Assembly (NCBI RefSeq): GCF_002900095.1
Contig: NZ_LLKN01000002.1
Span: 1,364,001 to 1,428,000, forward strand
DNA: 64,000 bases
Origin: Salegentibacter mishustinae
Lineage (GTDB): Bacteria > Bacteroidota > Bacteroidia > Flavobacteriales > Flavobacteriaceae
Direction: 5' to 3'
Part shown: one piece after another, positions 52,505 to 61,607 of the stretch
Layout: each line of letters opens with the position of its first letter
Position numbering within the stretch: the stretch's first letter is position 1
Notes under the pieces: generated by a model
Databases searched by the model: none
Seen by the model: the letters and a program-made list of their open reading frames with translations, nothing else
What the model was told of the DNA's origin: nothing
Translations under genes and position numbers: made by a program

Positions 52505-53392
52505 TTAGTTATTGTTTACGTGATCGTAGATTAGCTTAGAAACTTCTGATAACATTTTGGTGCCCGCCTCCATATCTTTCATATTTTTTGAAAGCAGCAC
52601 CAAAACATATTTCTTGCCATCGGGTAATTCAATTAGAGCTGAATCGTGGTGTACACCCGTTATCCAGCCGGTTTTATTAGCAATTTTTAAATTTTCTGGA
52701 AGTAAAGCAGGAATAAGATCGGTGTGTTTTTGTTGCTGTAAGATGTGGAGCATTTCCTTATCTGCTTCGGCATTTACTGCTTTTCCTTTGGCAAGAGCTT
52801 CAAAAATTAACATCAGATCATAAGCAGTAGTGGAGTTGCTCAAACCAGCTTCATAAGCTTTCATATCTTCAACACCGCGAAGTACATTGATATCCATTGC
52901 GCCCATTTCGCGCATGGTTTGATTTACATTTTTAGCATCAACCAGCTCAATGATGATATTGGTAGCCAGGTTGCTGCTGTAAATAATCATATCGGTTACC
53001 AGGTCTTCAATACTTCTTTTTTGACCTATTTGTTCGTAGAGATGTTCCCCGCTATCCCGACCAAGTTCCATAGAATAAGAACTTCCGTCTAAAATACTTT
53101 TAAATTCATTCTTTATTACCAGGGAATCCTGAAGCGAAAATTTTCCTTCAGAAGCTTGTTTAAAAACCTCGATCATTACCGGGGTTTTCATTGTACTTGC
53201 AGCGTGGAAATTTTCGTGAGCATTTATTAAAATACTATCTTTTTCTTCGGAAATATTCTTAAAAGCAATAGCGAATTCTCCCTGATTTTCTTCAAAAATA
53301 GAAGCTATTTTATTTTGAAGCTCTTTTGTAGAATTTTGTGCATTGGCTAGGAAACCAAAAAATATAAAAAAGACAGCTGGGAGAAACTTCAT
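52505..53392 (-). CDS. Class A beta-lactamase-like serine hydrolase
   Basis: 295 aa with a signal peptide ending LANAQ. The serine site is STMK (Ser66, Lys69), the SDN-like triad is SSN near residue 139, and KTG occurs in NKTGW near 248. The omega-loop Glu-x-x-x-Asn of true class A enzymes is not clear; RGVEDMKAYEAGL holds a Glu but not the Asn. It may therefore be a weak lactamase, a PBP-like or a D-Ala-type hydrolase in the periplasm. It is 23 bp upstream of the DUF1080 gene on the same strand. Confidence 0.78.
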   Translation of the reverse strand: MKFLPAVFFIFFGFLANAQNSTKELQNKIASIFEENQGEFAIAFKNISEEKDSILINAHENFHAASTMKTPVMIEVFKQASEGKFSLQDSLVIKNEFKSILDGSSYSMELGRDSGEHLYEQIGQKRSIEDLVTDMIIYSSNLATNIIIELVDAKNVNQTMREMGAMDINVLRGVEDMKAYEAGLSNSTTAYDLMLIFEALAKGKAVNAEADKEMLHILQQQKHTDLIPALLPENLKIANKTGWITGVHHDSALIELPDGKKYVLVLLSKNMKDMEAGTKMLSEVSKLIYDHVNNN

Positions 53393-53527
53393 TTTATTCA
53401 GGATTTACTCGATAATCGAGATTAATTGCTTTTAGGCTTACCGCTAAATTGAAAAAAATAGATTTAATGGCTTACCCGAAGTGATTTTTATTCTTTCCCG
53501 AATTTAATGAAATTTCCCCAAACCAGC

Positions 53528-54226
53528 TTAAATACTGCCTAATGCTATTTCTACCATTCGGCTAAAACTTTGTTCCCTTTCTTTTGCAGGTAAGTGTTCA
53601 CCGGTAACCAAAGAATCTGAAACTGTAAGTACAGAAAGTGCCTGTACGTTATATTTGGCAGCAACCGTATAGAGTCCTGCGGTTTCCATTTCTACACACA
53701 ACACCCCATAATCGGCCCATTTTTTATAACCGAGATCGTTTTCCTCGTAAAATATATCGGACGAAAGCACATTACCTGCTCTGAACGGAATATCGTTAGT
53801 TTTGGCAAATTTTACCGCATTCATAAATAATTCGAAATCTACGGTAGGAGCGAAGTCGGCGTGTTGAAATTTGGCTTTATTAAAGCCTGAATTTGAAGAT
53901 GCAGCCATAGCCAGAACCACATCGTTAACTTTTAAATCTTTTTGATAGGAACCCGCAGAACCAACTCGAATAAGCTTTTTAGCTCCGAATTCTGTAATTA
54001 ATTCTGTAGCATAGATCAAGGCCGAAGGAATCCCCATACCTGTGGCCTGTACAGAAACCTTGTTGCCTTTATATGTTCCGGTATAGCCAAGCATTCCGCG
54101 AACTTTATTATAACAAACAGCATCTTCCAGGAAGTTTTCGGCAATCCATTTTGCTCTTAAGGGATCACCCGGAAGTAAAACATTTTCTGCGATTTCACCT
54201 TTTTGTGCTTGTATATGTACACTCAT
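53528..54226 (-). CDS. deoD: DeoD-type purine nucleoside phosphorylase
   Basis: 232 aa, the usual hexameric-enzyme length. VLLPGDPLRAKWIAENFL, the ATGMGIPSALIYATELI block, LIRVGSAGSYQKDLKV and CVEMETAGLYTVAAKY define DeoD. It cleaves purine (deoxy)nucleosides with phosphate in the cytosol. It starts 1 bp after the stop of deoC, so the two are an operon for deoxyribonucleoside salvage: phosphorolysis here, and aldol cleavage of deoxyribose-5-P in the partner. Confidence 0.93.
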   Translation of the reverse strand: MSVHIQAQKGEIAENVLLPGDPLRAKWIAENFLEDAVCYNKVRGMLGYTGTYKGNKVSVQATGMGIPSALIYATELITEFGAKKLIRVGSAGSYQKDLKVNDVVLAMAASSNSGFNKAKFQHADFAPTVDFELFMNAVKFAKTNDIPFRAGNVLSSDIFYEENDLGYKKWADYGVLCVEMETAGLYTVAAKYNVQALSVLTVSDSLVTGEHLPAKEREQSFSRMVEIALGSI

Positions 54227-54227
54227 A

Positions 54228-54878
54228 CTAGTTTTCTTCTGAAGTTACTAATTTTATACCCGAGGAAGTTCCCAGTCTTGAAACTCCTAATTCTAGATAT
54301 TTGATAGCGGTTTCTCGATCTTTAATTCCGCCTGAAGCTTTAATTTGCATTTTATCTCCTGCAATTCTTTTCATAAGGTCTACATCCTCAAATGTAGCGC
54401 CGCCAGTTCCAAAACCAGTAGAAGTTTTTACGAAATCGGCATTTGCATTTAGAGCAGCTTCACAGGCAGCTTCTTTTTCAGCATCGGTTAAATAGCAGGT
54501 TTCAATAATCACTTTAAGAATTTTAGAGCCTATGGCCTTTTTAATTTCAGCAATTTCATTTTCTACGTAATTGGCCTCACCACCTTTTAGCATCCCAATA
54601 TTAATTACCATATCAATTTCATCGGCACCATTTGCAAGGGCATCTTTGGCCTCAAAAACTTTAGCTTCTGTGGTCATAGCTCCTAAAGGGAAACCTATTA
54701 CCGTTGCTAATTTTACATTAGAGTCTTTTAAAACCGATTTAGCGTGCTTTAAATAAGAAGGAGGAATACAAACGGCAATAAACTGGTGCGCTATCGCCTC
54801 CTTGCATAAGCTTTCAATATCTTCAGGTGTTGCCGTAGGTTTTAATAAGGTGTGATCTATAAATTGGTTGAGTTGCAT
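54228..54878 (-). CDS. deoC: Deoxyribose-phosphate aldolase
   Basis: 216 aa, a TIM-barrel class I aldolase. NADFVKTSTGFGTGGATFEDV contains the Schiff-base Lys of the KTSTGF motif. ADEIDMVINIGMLKGG and KASGGIKDRETA complete the active site. It splits deoxyribose-5-phosphate to acetaldehyde and glyceraldehyde-3-P. It is the first gene of the pair and is followed at once by deoD. A TAAATTTG -7 box lies 20 bp before the ATG (54898-54905, minus strand). Confidence 0.93.
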   Translation of the reverse strand: MQLNQFIDHTLLKPTATPEDIESLCKEAIAHQFIAVCIPPSYLKHAKSVLKDSNVKLATVIGFPLGAMTTEAKVFEAKDALANGADEIDMVINIGMLKGGEANYVENEIAEIKKAIGSKILKVIIETCYLTDAEKEAACEAALNANADFVKTSTGFGTGGATFEDVDLMKRIAGDKMQIKASGGIKDRETAIKYLELGVSRLGTSSGIKLVTSEEN

Positions 54879-54897
54879 CGTATATTTTTAGGATTTA

Positions 54898-54905
54898 CAA
54901 ATTTA
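54898..54905 (-). promoter_or_regulatory. Candidate -7 box of deoC-deoD
   Basis: TAAATTTG on the minus strand matches TAnnTTTG and lies 20 bp before the deoC ATG. No TTG at the -33 position is evident. Confidence 0.4.
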
Positions 54906-55071
54906 TAACTTTCTAACAGATGTAATTTATGATTGTTCTCAGCTTTCTGGATTAAAAAATTAATGTTTTTAGTATATTTTTTTGTTTTTTTTGGACAAAA
55001 GCTTGAAAAACATCTAATTTGTTTTGTAGTTTTCCAGAATATTTGTGAATTATTTATCTATTAGTTGTTGA

Positions 55072-55809
55072 ATGTATAAAAATTACTTTTTTTTCTTTTC
55101 GTTTGTTGTAACGACATTTTCCACTTTCTCCCAAAATTACTCTCAAGAAAAAATCTTTTCCTGGTATGATCAAAATATTGGAATTGAGAATACTACACTT
55201 TTTCAGGGAATTGAATACGTGGAAACAGATAGGATGATTAATGAAAAACATAAATTTTTTGAAACGCAAGAGTTTCAAAATGGAAGTGTTACCTATAACG
55301 GTCAAACTTTTTACGAAGTACCTTTAAAATATAATATCTACGACGATCTATTGTTGGTTAATCTCAAGCAAGATCAAAGAAATTTTATTTTTCAACTCAT
55401 AGATAATCAGGTTGATCAATTTCAGATAGATGAGAATAAGTTTAGATATCTAAAGGCTAATAATAACTCAGACATCCTGGGTTTTTATGAGGTGATTAAT
55501 GAAGAAGGAGCCTTTAAAATTTTCAAGAAACATCTTAGAAACAGAATGGAAATTAGGGATAGGAGTGTGGCTTATAGTGAATTTAATCCTGCCGATCCCG
55601 ATTATATTTTTCAGTTTAAAGATGATTTTTTTGAGCTAGATAACCGAAGAAATCTATTTTCTAAATTTCCAGATCTTAAAAGTGAAATAAGAGGTTTTTA
55701 TAGCAAATACAGGAAACAATCACGGAATAATCCAGACCTTTTTATGAAAAACCTGGCCAATGAAATAAATAACCTTATTCCTTCTGCGACAAATCAAATT
55801 CAAGAATGA
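55072..55809 (+). CDS. Secreted protein of unknown function upstream of a TonB receptor
   Basis: 245 aa with a signal peptide ending FSTFSQ. The mature part is rich in Asn, Asp, Gln and aromatic residues (WYDQNIGIENTTLFQGIEYV and YEVPLKYNIYDDLLLVNLKQ near the N-terminal half). No catalytic motif is seen. Its stop overlaps the TonB receptor start by 4 bp (ATGA), so it is the first gene of that operon and may be a periplasmic or surface partner of the receptor. No family is recognised. Confidence 0.7.
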   Translation: MYKNYFFFFSFVVTTFSTFSQNYSQEKIFSWYDQNIGIENTTLFQGIEYVETDRMINEKHKFFETQEFQNGSVTYNGQTFYEVPLKYNIYDDLLLVNLKQDQRNFIFQLIDNQVDQFQIDENKFRYLKANNNSDILGFYEVINEEGAFKIFKKHLRNRMEIRDRSVAYSEFNPADPDYIFQFKDDFFELDNRRNLFSKFPDLKSEIRGFYSKYRKQSRNNPDLFMKNLANEINNLIPSATNQIQE

Positions 55810-58559
55810 GAAAATATTTACTCCTTTTTTTACTTATATATTTCCCTTTCACTTACGCACAAACAGCCGATCCAGAAATATCTATAAGTTTTCAAAATAA
55901 AGAATTACCTGATATTTTAGTTGAAATTGAAGCAAAAACCGATTATCAATTCTTTTTTGATGAAGACTGGTTTGGCCTCACTAAATTTTCTGGCGAATAT
56001 TCACAAACCAAAGTAACAGAAGTACTGGAAGACTTATTGGAAGAAACCAATATCAATTATTTTGTTAAAGGACAGCGTATTATTCTAACTAGCGGTAGTA
56101 TAATTTATGACCGGTTACCTGAAGGCTTTCTAAAAACTCAGGAAGAAACTGCAGTTGCAGAAGAAGAAAATCAAAGTACTGATCCTGTTTTTTATAATGA
56201 TAATGAGGAGCAGGCTGAAGTAGTGGAAACCGTTTTAATAGGAAAGGAAAATAGACAGTCTAACAGAAGTACTTATAAGCTTAGCGGCCGGGTAGTTTCC
56301 GAGAAGGGAGAACCTATATCTGGTTTAAATATTTTGATCCCTAATCAGGATAAAGGAACGGTTACAGATATTAATGGGAATTATGAAATTAGGCTTCCCA
56401 AAGGAATAAACATTTTTGAAACACAGGCACTTGGGGTTGATAAAGTTAAGAAGCGTCTCGTAGTATATAATGACGGGGTTTTAAATCTACAACTAAAAGA
56501 AAGTTTTGAAGAATTGGGGGAAGTTTTGGTTGAAGCCAACGCCAGGGATAATGTTAGAACTGCCCTTACCGGGGTAGAAAGAATAGACGTAGCCGAAATT
56601 AAGAATATTCCACTGGTTTTGGGTGAACGCGATATTTTAAAAGTAGCCACTACCTTACCTGGAATTTCCACGGCCGGCGAGGGCGCAAGCGGTTATAATG
56701 TAAGAGGTGGAAAAACCGACCAGAATTTAATTCTGCTTGATGAAGGTGTAATTTATAATCCTGCCCATTTCTTCGGAATATTTTCAGGGCTAAACCCTTT
56801 CACTACGGGAGATGTGAGTATTTATAAAGGAAGTATTCCAGCGGAATATGGAGGGAGATTATCTTCGGTCTTTGACCTTAATACTAAAACTGGAAATAAA
56901 GAAGAATTTACCGGCGAAGTTTCTATAGGGCCGGTTACCGGGAACCTAAGTTTGGAAATCCCAATTGTTGAAGATAAATCGAGCTTAATTGTAGGTGGCC
57001 GTGGTACTTATTCAGATTGGATATTAAACCTTCTAGAAGATGAATCTTTAGAAGGCAGCCAGGCTTCATTTTATGATGTTGTGGCTAAATACAACCACAA
57101 ATTTGATATTAGCGACGAGTTAAACGTTAGCGGATATTATAGTAGTGATGTTTTTAGTATCACTTCAGACTCTTTATTTAGTTACACCAACAGGATGTTT
57201 TCGCTTTCCTATAATAAGTATTTTAATGAAAAACATCAGGGGGAGCTGGTACTAACCAATAGTAATTACGATTTCAATTTAGATTATGCTAGTGATTTCG
57301 ATAATGATTTTGAATCGGGATACACCATCAATGAATCTGAAGTGAAATTAAAAATGAAATACTTTCATAGCAAGGCACATACTTTTAACTATGGAATAAG
57401 CGGAAAATATTATATGGTTTCTCCCGGCGAGATTAATCCCGGAAGTCCCGAATCTCTTATTGAACAAGTTAGTATACCCGAGGAAAGGGCTTTAGAAACC
57501 GCTGTTTATATTGAAGATAGTTTTGAAGTAACCGAAAAGCTATTGATTAATGCAGGTTTACGATATTCCTTTTATACCGCCTTTGGGCCAGCTCAGCTAA
57601 ACACCTACGAAGAAGGTTTGCCAAGAAATGATAATACCGCAACAGGTGTAGAAAACTATGATAGTGGAGAAGTAATAGAAACTTATGGCGGTCCTGAAGT
57701 TAGGGTTTCTGGTAGGTATTTTATTACACCAACATTTTCAACTAAAGTGAGTTACAACAATACTTATCAATACATTCATACCTTATCTAACAATACTACA
57801 GCCGCTCCAACCGATACTTATAAACTTTCAGATTCTTATATAAAACCTCAGAGAGCCAATCAATTTGGTTTAGGATTCTTTAAGAATTTTGACGAGAATA
57901 TTTACGAACTTAGTTTAGAAGGCTATTATAAAACTTCAGATAATCTCTTAGATTATAAGATTGGTGCCGACTTATTCTTGAATGAAAATATTGAAACCGA
58001 AGTTTTACAGGGTGAGGGAGAAGCTTACGGAGTTGAATTCCTGGTTAGAAAAAACAAAGGAAGGTTAAATGGATATTTAGGCTATACATATTCCAGGTCT
58101 TTTATAAAGTTAGCAGGAGATTTCCAGGAAGAAACAGTTAACAACGGCGAATTTTTTCCTACAAACTTTGATAAACCACACGATTTTAGTTCTGTATTAA
58201 ATTATAAGCTTACGCAACGTTTTAGTTTTTCAGCTAATTTTGTGTACCAAACCGGGAGACCGGTAACCTATCCAATTGGGAAATATAATTTTAACAATTC
58301 TGAATATGTATTGTATAGTGACAGGAACCAGTTCAGGATTCCAGACTATTATCGATTGGATTTGAGTTTTAATGTGGAAGGGAACCATAAGATTGAAAAA
58401 TTTGCGCATAGTTTCTGGAATATTTCGGTCTATAATGTGCTAGGGAGAAACAACCCCTACTCAGTATTTTTCGTAACCGATAGTGGAGAAGTGAAGGCTT
58501 ATCAAAGTTCAATTTTCTCTATTCCAATTCCTACAATCACCTATAATTTTAGATTTTAA
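55806..58559 (+). CDS. TonB-dependent receptor with STN and carboxypeptidase-regulatory-like domains
   Basis: 917 aa with a signal peptide ending FTYAQ. The STN domain (about 24-95) has ISFQNKELPDILVEIEAKTD. A CarboxypepD-regulatory-like domain (about 158-235) has SGRVVSEKGEPISGLNILIP. The plug (about 250-360) has PGISTAGEGASGYNVRGGKT, and the 22-strand barrel fills the rest, ending in PIPTITYNFRF. It imports a bulky ligand using TonB energy. The STN domain can also signal to an anti-sigma factor, but no FecIR-type gene is next to it. The ligand is unknown. DUF4249 and MG2-like genes follow. Confidence 0.87.
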   Translation: MRKYLLLFLLIYFPFTYAQTADPEISISFQNKELPDILVEIEAKTDYQFFFDEDWFGLTKFSGEYSQTKVTEVLEDLLEETNINYFVKGQRIILTSGSIIYDRLPEGFLKTQEETAVAEEENQSTDPVFYNDNEEQAEVVETVLIGKENRQSNRSTYKLSGRVVSEKGEPISGLNILIPNQDKGTVTDINGNYEIRLPKGINIFETQALGVDKVKKRLVVYNDGVLNLQLKESFEELGEVLVEANARDNVRTALTGVERIDVAEIKNIPLVLGERDILKVATTLPGISTAGEGASGYNVRGGKTDQNLILLDEGVIYNPAHFFGIFSGLNPFTTGDVSIYKGSIPAEYGGRLSSVFDLNTKTGNKEEFTGEVSIGPVTGNLSLEIPIVEDKSSLIVGGRGTYSDWILNLLEDESLEGSQASFYDVVAKYNHKFDISDELNVSGYYSSDVFSITSDSLFSYTNRMFSLSYNKYFNEKHQGELVLTNSNYDFNLDYASDFDNDFESGYTINESEVKLKMKYFHSKAHTFNYGISGKYYMVSPGEINPGSPESLIEQVSIPEERALETAVYIEDSFEVTEKLLINAGLRYSFYTAFGPAQLNTYEEGLPRNDNTATGVENYDSGEVIETYGGPEVRVSGRYFITPTFSTKVSYNNTYQYIHTLSNNTTAAPTDTYKLSDSYIKPQRANQFGLGFFKNFDENIYELSLEGYYKTSDNLLDYKIGADLFLNENIETEVLQGEGEAYGVEFLVRKNKGRLNGYLGYTYSRSFIKLAGDFQEETVNNGEFFPTNFDKPHDFSSVLNYKLTQRFSFSANFVYQTGRPVTYPIGKYNFNNSEYVLYSDRNQFRIPDYYRLDLSFNVEGNHKIEKFAHSFWNISVYNVLGRNNPYSVFFVTDSGEVKAYQSSIFSIPIPTITYNFRF

Positions 58560-58564
58560 TAGTA

Positions 58565-59731
58565 ATGAAATTAATAAAGTATATTCTGAAATATAAAAAG
58601 ACCTTTTTTCTATTAGCTATTGCAATTCTAGTAGCTTCCTGTGTGGAAGAAATTCCATTAGAATCTGAAGGTTTTGAGGAAGCCATAGTAATAGAGGGAT
58701 CTATTAGTAATGAACTCAAACAACATGAAATTAAATTATCCCGAGTGTATGCCATAGACTCTACAGGACCAAGTGCTCTATCTGGTGCCGATATTAGAGT
58801 GATAGGAAACAGGGAGTTTATATTTCAGGAAAGCGAACCCGGAGTATATGTTTCCAGAGATAGTTTTGCAGCACAACCAGGCGTTAATTATCAATTACAA
58901 ATTTCAGCAAATGGGGAAGAGTATGAATCTACTCCTATGCAATTATCCGGTAGCAGCAGTATAGGTGTATTGCAAGCCAATAGAATTGACTACAGTGGGG
59001 AAAATGGGGTTGCAATCACTTTAAATAATCAAAGTACAAATGAGTCTGCCAATTACTACAGGTATGAATATGTAGAGACCTTTAAATTTAACTCAAACTA
59101 TTTTAAAGTAAATGATCTAATTCTTGTAGATGGCGAGCCTGTAGAAGTACCAAAACAAAAAGAAGAATATACTTGTTACCAAACAAATAAGTCACAGGAA
59201 ATAATACTTTCAAATACAAACTCACTCTCAGAAGATAGTGTAAACGATCTACTAATTAAGTTTATACCTTCAGATAGCCCAAGTCTATCTAATAGATACA
59301 GTTTACTTGTAAAACAGTATGTTATAAGTCGGGAAGCATATACCTATTATGAAATTTTGGAAGAGTTATCTGGCCTGGATAATGTGTTTACGCAAAGCCA
59401 ACCGGGGTTTTTAGCAGGTAATATTTCCAATATTAATAATCCAGAAGAAAAAGTGATTGGATACTTCGATATATCTTCGGTTTCAACAAAAAGAATTTAT
59501 TTTGATTATGAAGATTTTTACGATCCTGAAAGTATAAGACCTCGATTTGTGCCGTATGCATCCTGTGAAGCAAGCCTACCTAGCACTGCCACTCTAATAG
59601 CTCAATTAGAACAAGATATTGTGAGATGGTCTTCAACAACTCCTAGTGGGGCTTTTATGGTAGTGCCAACGCGTTGTGTAGATTGTACACGTTTTGGATC
59701 TAATGTAAAACCAGAATTTTGGGAAGATTAA
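58565..59731 (+). CDS. DUF4249 lipoprotein, copy 1
   Basis: 388 aa with the lipobox VASC (Cys26). EAIVIEGSISNELKQHEIKL and GADIRVIGNREFIFQESEPG show the N-terminal beta domain. The C-terminus carries the family's RCVDC (with FGSNVKPEFWED after it). DUF4249 proteins are outer-membrane lipoproteins placed next to TonB receptors in Bacteroidota; a surface ligand-capture role is inferred. It starts 5 bp after the receptor stop. A close paralog lies 3 kb downstream. Confidence 0.85.
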   Translation: MKLIKYILKYKKTFFLLAIAILVASCVEEIPLESEGFEEAIVIEGSISNELKQHEIKLSRVYAIDSTGPSALSGADIRVIGNREFIFQESEPGVYVSRDSFAAQPGVNYQLQISANGEEYESTPMQLSGSSSIGVLQANRIDYSGENGVAITLNNQSTNESANYYRYEYVETFKFNSNYFKVNDLILVDGEPVEVPKQKEEYTCYQTNKSQEIILSNTNSLSEDSVNDLLIKFIPSDSPSLSNRYSLLVKQYVISREAYTYYEILEELSGLDNVFTQSQPGFLAGNISNINNPEEKVIGYFDISSVSTKRIYFDYEDFYDPESIRPRFVPYASCEASLPSTATLIAQLEQDIVRWSSTTPSGAFMVVPTRCVDCTRFGSNVKPEFWED

Positions 59732-59746
59732 TTAGAAAACAAGAAA

Positions 59747-61456
59747 ATGATTAAAAAGATTTTCATAGTATTTTTAGCTTGCCTGGGACTTAACCTGTCT
59801 TATTCGCAAGGCAGCTCAAACATAGAATTCCTTCAAAAAGAAATTCCTAAAGAACAGGTTTATCTTCACTTAAATAGTAGCTTATTATTTAGTGGGGAAA
59901 AGCTACTTTACAAGTTTTATAGCCTTAATGCGGAAACCCAGAAGCTTAGCAAGTTAAGCAAAGTTGGCTGGGTAGTTCTAGTAAATTCAGATAAAGAAAT
60001 TGTTTTTCAGCATAAATTAAACCTGGAAGAAGGCCAGTCATATTCCGATTTTTTTATTCCTTCTGATTTACAGTCGGGAGCATATAAGATTCTAGGCTAT
60101 ACTTCCTGGATGCTAAATGCTGAAGAAAATTATTTTGAACAGGATATTCAAATTTTAAATCCCTATCAAAAGAGTAATGAAGGGCTTGTAATTCAGGAAA
60201 ATCCTGCATCTACTTCAGAAAATAATGCAAGAGAATCGGTAGCTGATCTGGATTTAAAATTGAACAAAGCGTCTTTCTCAACGCGGGAAAAAGTAGTCTT
60301 AATTGTGGGGAACACATCAGATATGTTGGGTGATTTTTCTATATCTGTAAGGCGAATAGATAGTTTTAATAAACCTACGCTACTTAAAAGCACTAATTTC
60401 CACAAGCTCTACGAAAATAAAAGCTGGAATTTTTCTGAAAATATTATTCTACCGGAAGTAAGAGGTTCTCTTATTAGCGGAAGAGTAAGCGCTAATGACA
60501 ATTCGGTTTTAAAATCTAAGAATTTAATAGTTTCCTTTCCTGGTGAAGAAAGTCAGGTAAACATTGTTTCTATAGACGATAAAGGGGAGTTTAGTTTTAT
60601 AATAAATAAGGAGCTGGCAGTTGAAGAGCTATTGTTGCAACTTACAGACTATAATCAAGATGATTATAGTGTTGAATTATTTCCAACTACTCAACCAGAT
60701 TTTTCTTCCTTAAACTTTAAAAAACCGGTAGTTCAAACAGGTTTTAAAGATTATATTCTGGAAAAAAGTATAAATAATCAAATAGAAAATGCATACTCGG
60801 CTACAAAGGCAGACCGAACAGTCTTTCCCGCAGATGATGGATATTTCTTTGGTGAAAAGCTTTTTAAATTCAATCTAGACGATTATACAAGGTTTCCCGA
60901 GGTTACCCAGACTTTTGTGGAAATCATTGAATCTGGAAGGGTTAAAAGAAATCAAGATGGAACTCATAGTATTATGGTTAGAAATCAAAATATCAATGGT
61001 GAATTTACGCTGCCTGCTTTGTTGATCGTAGATGGAGTAGTGGTGCAAAATCATGATAAACTGGTTTTTTTTGATGCAGAAAGAATTGAAAGCATTGGCA
61101 TTCTTAGAAGCAAGTACTTCTTTGGTCCTGCAATTTACCAGGGCGTGGTAGTGGTAGAAACTAAAGATGGAGATTTCCCGGAAGTATTTAGAGAAAATCA
61201 TATTAAATCTAAACTTGTGGCCAAAGCACAAATTCCAAAGAAATATTATAGCCCAAATTATAAGACTGAAGAGCTAAATAGAATCCCTGATTATAGAACG
61301 CAGCTCTGGTGGAACCCCAATTTAGATTTGGGAGATTCGGCTAATGAGATTAGTTTTTATACCTCAGACCTTGAAGGAAAGTTTGAAATTAATCTGGAGG
61401 GGTTTACCAAACAAGGTCAACCGGTATCGATAATAAAAACTTTTAGTGTGGAATAG
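59747..61456 (+). CDS. MG2-domain surface protein with TonB-plug-like segment
   Basis: 569 aa with a signal peptide ending LSYSQ. The N-terminal part has PKEQVYLHLNSSLLFSGEKL and SGAYKILGYTSWMLNAEENY, a macroglobulin-like MG2 pattern. Near residues 435-475 there is LPALLIVDGVVVQNHDKLVF and SIGILRSKYFFGPAIYQGVV, which reads like a TonB plug lip. Similar Bacteroidota proteins pair MG2 and plug pieces. It sits 15 bp after DUF4249 copy 1, in the same operon. Its exact role is unknown; a surface partner in import is likely. Confidence 0.7.
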   Translation: MIKKIFIVFLACLGLNLSYSQGSSNIEFLQKEIPKEQVYLHLNSSLLFSGEKLLYKFYSLNAETQKLSKLSKVGWVVLVNSDKEIVFQHKLNLEEGQSYSDFFIPSDLQSGAYKILGYTSWMLNAEENYFEQDIQILNPYQKSNEGLVIQENPASTSENNARESVADLDLKLNKASFSTREKVVLIVGNTSDMLGDFSISVRRIDSFNKPTLLKSTNFHKLYENKSWNFSENIILPEVRGSLISGRVSANDNSVLKSKNLIVSFPGEESQVNIVSIDDKGEFSFIINKELAVEELLLQLTDYNQDDYSVELFPTTQPDFSSLNFKKPVVQTGFKDYILEKSINNQIENAYSATKADRTVFPADDGYFFGEKLFKFNLDDYTRFPEVTQTFVEIIESGRVKRNQDGTHSIMVRNQNINGEFTLPALLIVDGVVVQNHDKLVFFDAERIESIGILRSKYFFGPAIYQGVVVVETKDGDFPEVFRENHIKSKLVAKAQIPKKYYSPNYKTEELNRIPDYRTQLWWNPNLDLGDSANEISFYTSDLEGKFEINLEGFTKQGQPVSIIKTFSVE

Positions 61457-61607
61457 TTCCGAATAGCAATCATTATTTTTCGTATCTTATTGTATAAATT
61501 TCTCAACAATTTTTGGAAATTTATTTTTAGTTGAAAATCTGAAACTGAAAGTTAGTAGGCTATCATACAAAGGCATACCCAACCTAATTTATACCTTATT
61601 ATTTTTA

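Noticed and set aside
53408-53420. Palindrome CTCGATAATCGAG before the beta-lactamase-like gene
   Set aside because: A single short palindrome with no second copy or promoter context.
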